A stretch of 23,409 nt of DNA from a virus, in IMG/VR virus record IMGVR_UViG_3300034062_003016, positions 1 through 23,409 of that record, one strand, 5' to 3'. The notes under the pieces are model-generated. The model saw only the letters and a list, made by a program, of their open reading frames with translations. It ran no database searches and was not told the origin of the DNA. The position numbers were made by a program, and so were the translations under genes. This document shows positions 19,837-23,409 of this stretch, in pieces; the stretch's first letter is position 1, and every line of letters begins with the position of its first letter.

Positions 19837-20228
19837 TACGGCCGCTCCAGGTCGTTGTACACGCGCCGGTAGCCATCCTCGCCATTCACGGCAATCTGGT
19901 AGGCGGCGTCGTGGACCTCGATCATCCGCTCGAACTGGCCCATGTCGTAGCGCAAATGGAGGTGGATGGGCTTGTCTGCCGGAAATCCTTCCCGGACCAT
20001 CTCCTCGGCGTCGAAGTAGGTCTCACCCACGCCGCCGCCGTTGGCGACCAGCTTCGGCGTCGGCAGGCCCATGCCGTTCCGGTAGCGCATGGACTTCGCG
20101 GAGAGCTCCTCGGCGAGCAACCGGCCTTCCTGCACGGTCGCTGTGTCGGTGTCCAGCTTCCCGGCGAAGGTCGCCTGATACTTCTTCAAGATGTCGGGCT
20201 TGCCGACTTTTACGATGCGATCAAACAT
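19836..20228 (-). CDS. unknown late protein
   Basis: A 130-residue protein. It starts MFDRIVKVGKPDILKKYQAT, with a middle KSMRYRNGMGLPTPKLVANG and GVGETYFDAEEMVREGFPAD, and ends with HLHLRYDMGQFERMIEVHDA. The last part looks like strand-helix with acidic residues. No catalytic motif is certain. The ATG at 20228 overlaps the transpeptidase-like gene by 8 bp. The frame could extend to 20315 but would then lie inside that gene. Confidence 0.7.
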   Translation of the reverse strand: MFDRIVKVGKPDILKKYQATFAGKLDTDTATVQEGRLLAEELSAKSMRYRNGMGLPTPKLVANGGGVGETYFDAEEMVREGFPADKPIHLHLRYDMGQFERMIEVHDAAYQIAVNGEDGYRRVYNDLERP

Positions 20229-20685
20229 TTTCAGTCTCCAATGTTTCAATGGTTTCGGGTTCGCCAAACGTAGCCGCCAAGAGCCATATCTGCCGCATGT
20301 CGTCATCGGCCACACGCAAGCATCCGAACGTGGGTCGCAAATACGCCCAGACCGCCGCCCGCCCCGGTGCCCCGCCGTGCAGCCAGATGCCGCAGCGCTT
20401 CGACGCCCTCAGCGCATCCCCGCCGATCGGGTTCATCACAACCACCGGATGTACACCGTAGGTTGACGCCGGGGACACCGGGCCGCGTTTCGAGCACTGC
20501 CACAGCCCCGTGGGCGTGTCGCCGAACGGTAGCAGCGGGTTTCGTGTCGGGTTGCCTTCCTGGCGTGCCCGTGCGTTGTCGGAACGCCCCAGAACCGGGC
20601 AACGGTGGATAACCGCGCCATCGTCGAGGGCGACGAGTTCGCCGGGGATGTCGCGGTTTTTGGGGAGGGTTGCGCGGAGGATCAT
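20221..20685 (-). CDS. YkuD-like L,D-transpeptidase domain protein
   Basis: A 154-residue protein. PFGDTPTGLWQC (53-64) matches the T-P-x-G region of YkuD L,D-transpeptidases. IWLHGG (100-105) provides the H-G of the active site, and RPTFGCLRVADDDM (117-130) matches the S/T-H-G-C-x-R catalytic motif with Cys122 and Arg124. The usual His before Gly is Phe120, so activity may be altered. YkuD enzymes cross-link or attach to peptidoglycan via the catalytic Cys; in a phage it could act on host peptidoglycan in virion entry, lysis or wall remodelling. No signal peptide is seen, so export would need the holin or virion. It is coupled to the gene upstream by ATGA. Confidence 0.75.
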   Translation of the reverse strand: MILRATLPKNRDIPGELVALDDGAVIHRCPVLGRSDNARARQEGNPTRNPLLPFGDTPTGLWQCSKRGPVSPASTYGVHPVVVMNPIGGDALRASKRCGIWLHGGAPGRAAVWAYLRPTFGCLRVADDDMRQIWLLAATFGEPETIETLETENV

Positions 20686-20918
20686 GGCTTCAGCCGATAG
20701 TGCGGGACTCGCCGCACCCCGGCAGGCGTTTGGGCCTTGAACTCGCGCATCTCAACGCGACCGGCCGAAACGCCGGAAGACAGCAGCGTTGACGTATGGG
20801 GGCGGCTTAGGCTCCACGCCTCGGCCCACTGCTGGCAGGTCCGCCAGCCGTCCGGGATGGTTTCGACGTTGCCCGAGATTTCGCGCCGGAGTAGCGCGAG
20901 GGCTTCTAGAGCATCCAT
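20682..20918 (-). CDS. small possible winged-helix DNA-binding protein
   Basis: A 78-residue protein. After a helix (MDALEALALLRREIS) comes PDGWRTCQQWAEAWSLSRPH with TSTLLSSGVSAGRVEMREFK, a helix-turn-helix-like arrangement with a following strand. It ends VRRVPHYRLKP, like the wing of a winged helix. Its place in the late operon would be unusual for a regulator. The ATG at 20918 follows GGAGGATGTCCG and overlaps the phosphoesterase gene by 13 bp. The fold call is tentative. Confidence 0.6.
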   Translation of the reverse strand: MDALEALALLRREISGNVETIPDGWRTCQQWAEAWSLSRPHTSTLLSSGVSAGRVEMREFKAQTPAGVRRVPHYRLKP

Positions 20919-21634
20919 CGGACATCCTCCTTCTCGCCGTGACGGCATGGCCACGATTCGAGGTATAGATGCGATTGCGTGTCACTAAAACAGCCCCAGA
21001 CCATGCCGTGCCCCCAGCGCAGAGTGTTCCGGCGATCTGCCGCATAGTCGAACTTGTACGGGTCCCCCATCATTCCGACGCACCACGCTTGCGCCGCCTC
21101 CCAGTTCCGCGCTATCGCGGTGCCGGGTACATGCAGGTGGGCAATGACGCATCGACCATAGGCCTCGGCGTGATCCCGGATGGCCTGCTCGTTGTACATC
21201 CAGCCGTGGCCCCAAAGCGTCCCGCCGAACTCGTGCCAGCCGCCGCGCTGCCGGTAGGGCTTGACGATTGTTCCATTCTCCCGATCTACTTCGGCCAAGT
21301 CGTTGAACAGCGCCGATGCTGCAAAGCGGATGATCTTGTTTGGGTGATTCGATAGCTTCGTCACCCGGTTGTCGTGGTTCCCGAAGCAACGATGGGTAGG
21401 TTGGTACATCTCCAACCAACGCTTGGACGCCGCGAAGTCTTCGACCAGATCCTGGTCCAAGTCTCCGGCCCCGGCCCCAGTCCGGAACGCGGCCCAATCG
21501 TTGATGTCGCCGAGATCAAGCGAGACGTCGGGTTCGAACTGCCGCTTGAACTCTACGACGGCAGCAGCAGCAACCGGGCATATCAATGGGCCGTGAGTAC
21601 AACCCACGGCCATGATCTTGCGCCAGGAGGACAT
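20906..21634 (-). CDS. calcineurin-like metallophosphoesterase
   Basis: A 242-residue protein of the metallophosphoesterase superfamily. Metal-binding motifs in order: GCTHG (11-15), LDLGDINDW (39-47), GNHDNR (85-90), WGHGW (141-145) and AHLHVPG (165-171). These match D-x-H, G-D-x-x-D, G-N-H-D, G-H and G-H-x-H, except that the first Asp is Cys12, which would change one metal site. Substrates cannot be told from sequence; phage relatives may act on DNA ends, nucleotides or phosphoproteins. The ATG at 21634 is 3 bp after the previous stop; ATG at 21613 (MAVGCTHG) is an alternative. Its position in the late operon between an exported protein and a small HTH-like protein gives no clear role. Confidence 0.85.
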   Translation of the reverse strand: MSSWRKIMAVGCTHGPLICPVAAAAVVEFKRQFEPDVSLDLGDINDWAAFRTGAGAGDLDQDLVEDFAASKRWLEMYQPTHRCFGNHDNRVTKLSNHPNKIIRFAASALFNDLAEVDRENGTIVKPYRQRGGWHEFGGTLWGHGWMYNEQAIRDHAEAYGRCVIAHLHVPGTAIARNWEAAQAWCVGMMGDPYKFDYAADRRNTLRWGHGMVWGCFSDTQSHLYLESWPCRHGEKEDVRWML

Positions 21635-21637
21635 CGG

Positions 21638-22063
21638 CTACGGGACCGCCACCTTCGCCGACTCCCGCAATTCCGTCACCTCAACCGCCACGATCTCGAC
21701 CTCGCCCAACACCCAGCCCGCGCCGGATTCATACGTTTCGTGGGCGTCGGTGTATTTCACCAGCGTGTCCAGGTGGCCGTCCTTGCGGAAGGTCATGGCG
21801 ATGCGATAGGCGCGGATGGTCGGGTCGGAAGACCGCACCCATACCTGCTGGCCCTTCTCGTTGGGGAACATTGTTGCGCCGGTCGTCTTCCGCAGCATCG
21901 GGTAGTCGATGCACTGCACCCGAACGTAGCCGGTGGCCGTTTTCGTTTCGCGACCGCAGAGGTCGGAGGGTTGCGCGGAGGCCACCGCAGCCCATGCGAA
22001 GCACGCGGCCAGAGCGATGACCGCAAACGTGAACAGGTCAATGAGGAACGTCCGAATACTCAT
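21638..22063 (-). CDS. membrane-anchored or exported protein of the late operon
   Basis: A 141-residue protein. The N-terminus (MSIRTFLIDLFTFAVIALAA, then CFAWAAVASAQPSD) is a membrane segment or signal peptide with an ASAQ end. The mature part has strands and two Cys (LCGRETKTATGYVRVQCIDY), and continues GQQVWVRSSDPTIRAYRIAM to KYTDAHETYESGAGWVLGEV. No family is recognised. The ATG at 22063 overlaps the stop of the gene before it as TAATG. A periplasmic role, perhaps in lysis or host-surface change, is an inference. Confidence 0.7.
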   Translation of the reverse strand: MSIRTFLIDLFTFAVIALAACFAWAAVASAQPSDLCGRETKTATGYVRVQCIDYPMLRKTTGATMFPNEKGQQVWVRSSDPTIRAYRIAMTFRKDGHLDTLVKYTDAHETYESGAGWVLGEVEIVAVEVTELRESAKVAVP

Positions 22064-22326
22064 TACTTCTTCACCTCCGCCTTCGCCTCGGCCTTCTTCA
22101 CCGACGCCGTGGCCTGGTCGAACTGGCACGCGGCAAGGTCGATCCCAGCGCGCTTGCAAGCGGACTCGAAGACCTTCTGCGCGTCGGCCTGGATGTCTTT
22201 CTTCTGGCTCTCGAGCAGCGCCAGCTTGAGTTGCGCGTTTTCGAGGGCGAGCTTTTCCTCGTTGGTGAGCGGAGTCTGCCCGAGGGCAAGCGCCGCAATG
22301 GTCAGTGTCAGTGTGATGGTACGCAT
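22063..22326 (-). CDS. small exported coiled-coil protein
   Basis: An 87-residue protein with signal peptide MRTITLTLTIAALALGQ, then a long charged helix (NEEKLALENAQLKLALLESQ onward), two Cys (ACKRAGIDLAACQF) and a Lys/Ala tail. The layout, a short secreted coiled coil beside a membrane-anchored protein, recalls spanin-like lysis pairs, but no lipobox is present and the assignment is only a possibility. It is encoded 4 bp after a longer exported protein of similar build. Confidence 0.7.
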   Translation of the reverse strand: MRTITLTLTIAALALGQTPLTNEEKLALENAQLKLALLESQKKDIQADAQKVFESACKRAGIDLAACQFDQATASVKKAEAKAEVKK

Positions 22327-22330
22327 AAAA

Positions 22331-22723
22331 TCATTGCGCCTTTGCCGCATCGAACAGGGCCTTCCGCGCCGTTTCGATAGCAGTTTCGCGGGCTTTGAGA
22401 TCGTCGATCAGCGGCTTGAGTTGAGAGGAGGGATACAGCGGCGCGAGTTCCTTCGCCTTCTCGATGACGAGGGCGCGGACGTACAGCGCGGGGTTCGCAA
22501 ACTTCGCGCGGCAGTTGATCTTGTTGCCGTCGGCGTCCAGGTCGCATGCCTGTTCTGCCGCGATGGACTGCTGCAGAATCTGCAAGCCGGCTGCGGCTGG
22601 TGGGCCAGTGATGACAGATTCATGCTTCGTCCCGTCTGGCATTGTGACTACGATGCGAAGCGCGGACTTATCTTGGGCAAGCGCGAACGCCGCGAAAATT
22701 AAGAGTAGTAGGGTGGTACGCAT
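22331..22723 (-). CDS. small exported helical protein
   Basis: A 130-residue protein with signal peptide MRTTLLLLIFAAFALAQ. The mature part has a strand region (SALRIVVTMPDGTKHESVIT), a Cys pair (ACDLDADGNKINCRAKF) and long helices (RALVIEKAKELAPLYPSSQL, then AIETARKALFDAAKA). The signal peptide resembles that of the next gene (MRT-start, A-Q end), so the two may have arisen by duplication and divergence. ATG 22723 is chosen as the natural start of the signal peptide, 7 bp past the stop of the fibre-like gene. Function unknown. Confidence 0.7.
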   Translation of the reverse strand: MRTTLLLLIFAAFALAQDKSALRIVVTMPDGTKHESVITGPPAAAGLQILQQSIAAEQACDLDADGNKINCRAKFANPALYVRALVIEKAKELAPLYPSSQLKPLIDDLKARETAIETARKALFDAAKAQ

Positions 22724-22730
22724 AAGTCGT

Positions 22731-23409
22731 TTAGCAGGTGCCGCCCGTGAGGAGGCCACCAGAGAAAACCAAAGTGCACGTGCCGGTTCCGGCTGAGTTG
22801 CGGACGGTGACGGTTGCTGATATGCCGCTATTGCCGTCTGGAGCGGTGACAGTTGCGCCTTGTACGTTCAGTTCGCCATATGCGAATACGTTGGTTCCGT
22901 GGATGCCAAGCCATCGTGAAACGCTGCTTCCCAGGTTATAGGTGGCGGATGGCGATGGCGTTACAGATCCGCTCATCGTCCCGCCTGATGTTGTGTAGCA
23001 GGTCGGGCACGAAATAGTCCCGGTTGTTGTGATCGTCCCGCCGCTTATCGGTGAGCTAGTGGCAATCGACGTTACTCCAGTACTGCAAGTCCCCCATGAC
23101 CCATTGCCGCTTGCGTCGGACTTCCAGCAGTAGCCGTTCACTGCGCCAGTTGGGAAGCGAATAGTCCCAGTAACGTCAAGGTCAGTAAACCACCCCTTGT
23201 TGAACGGGTAACCGCTTCGGCCAATACTGCTAGTGTTCGTGGTTTGCGGTGCGATATATCCGCCACTCGCCATCTCCGCGGCCTTTACCCATAGGGCGTT
23301 GTAGTTTCTAGCCGGGTCGCCTAAATCCCACGTAACATTGGCATCCGGTTGCACCTTCTTTGTATTCGTTGTCGATGCCGTAAGATTCCCGTAAATATTG
23401 GTTCCGTAA
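22731..23409 (-). CDS. fibre-like structural protein, C-terminal part
   Basis: An open frame of 225 codons that runs off the right end; the N-terminus lies outside. It is rich in Gly, Ser, Thr and Asn, with beta-helix-like repeats: NVTWDLGDPARNYNALWVKA, SIGRSGYPFNKGWFTDLDVT, then ATYNLGSSVSRWLGIHGTNV and ELNVQGATVTAPDGNSG. The N-L-G-S-S-x-x-R-W-x-x-I-x-G-x-N pattern is typical of phage tail-fibre or tailspike repeats. It ends NSAGTGTCTLVFSGGLLTGG plus TC. Several Cys occur in T-C or C-P-T-C-Y contexts. Probably a receptor-binding or baseplate fibre of the late region. Confidence 0.75.
   Translation of the reverse strand, partial: YGTNIYGNLTASTTNTKKVQPDANVTWDLGDPARNYNALWVKAAEMASGGYIAPQTTNTSSIGRSGYPFNKGWFTDLDVTGTIRFPTGAVNGYCWKSDASGNGSWGTCSTGVTSIATSSPISGGTITTTGTISCPTCYTTSGGTMSGSVTPSPSATYNLGSSVSRWLGIHGTNVFAYGELNVQGATVTAPDGNSGISATVTVRNSAGTGTCTLVFSGGLLTGGTC

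Overview
The window looks like part of a tailed-phage genome, either a free virus or a prophage. Essentially every real gene lies on the minus strand, so transcription runs from right (23409) to left (1). Genes are short, tightly packed and mostly joined by ATGA, GTGA or TAATG overlaps. Phage hallmarks are a Redbeta/Bet-type annealing protein, a Gp157-like protein, SSB, a primase/SF3 helicase, a holin, an HNH endonuclease and fibre-like proteins. No integrase, CI-like repressor, terminase, capsid gene or tRNA is visible. The DNA is GC-rich. Several exported proteins have signal peptides ending Ala-Gln (ALAQ, LDAQ, ASAQ), a style common in Acidobacteriota such as the Bryobacter/Solibacter group; this host guess is an inference of moderate to low confidence.

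In transcription order, the right end (23409 to about 18456) is the end of the late region. It holds the C-terminus of a fibre-like protein, three small exported or membrane-anchored proteins, a metallophosphoesterase, a small possible winged-helix protein, a YkuD-like L,D-transpeptidase, two unknown proteins, a holin and an exported fibre-like protein. A strong terminator (18456-18490) closes this unit.

Next comes a compact cassette (18460-17396) with its own promoter, an operator-like dyad between -35 and -10, four small genes and a terminator. It is bounded by two perfect 51-bp direct repeats that contain the terminators. It looks like a moron, or a module able to expand or be deleted by recombination.

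A second promoter (17324-17353) sits almost on the start codon of a ribbon-helix-helix protein, predicting a leaderless mRNA. From there a run of about 16 kb of co-oriented genes extends to a terminator at 1413-1441. It encodes small membrane proteins, Bet, Gp157, SSB, many small unknown proteins, a PAPS-reductase-like PP-loop protein, a zinc protein, an SNF2-like helicase fused to a permuted DNA methyltransferase, a VRR-NUC-like nuclease, a second SF2 helicase and the primase/helicase. This is a replication, recombination and probably DNA-modification or counter-defence operon.

Immediately past its terminator lies an AT-rich, gene-free segment with eight exact copies and one near copy of TGACACAG, including an 18-bp perfect inverted repeat. 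It is the best candidate for the replication origin. A promoter (1160-1187) then starts a third leftward unit: two small proteins and an HNH endonuclease, which in other phages commonly precedes the terminase genes.
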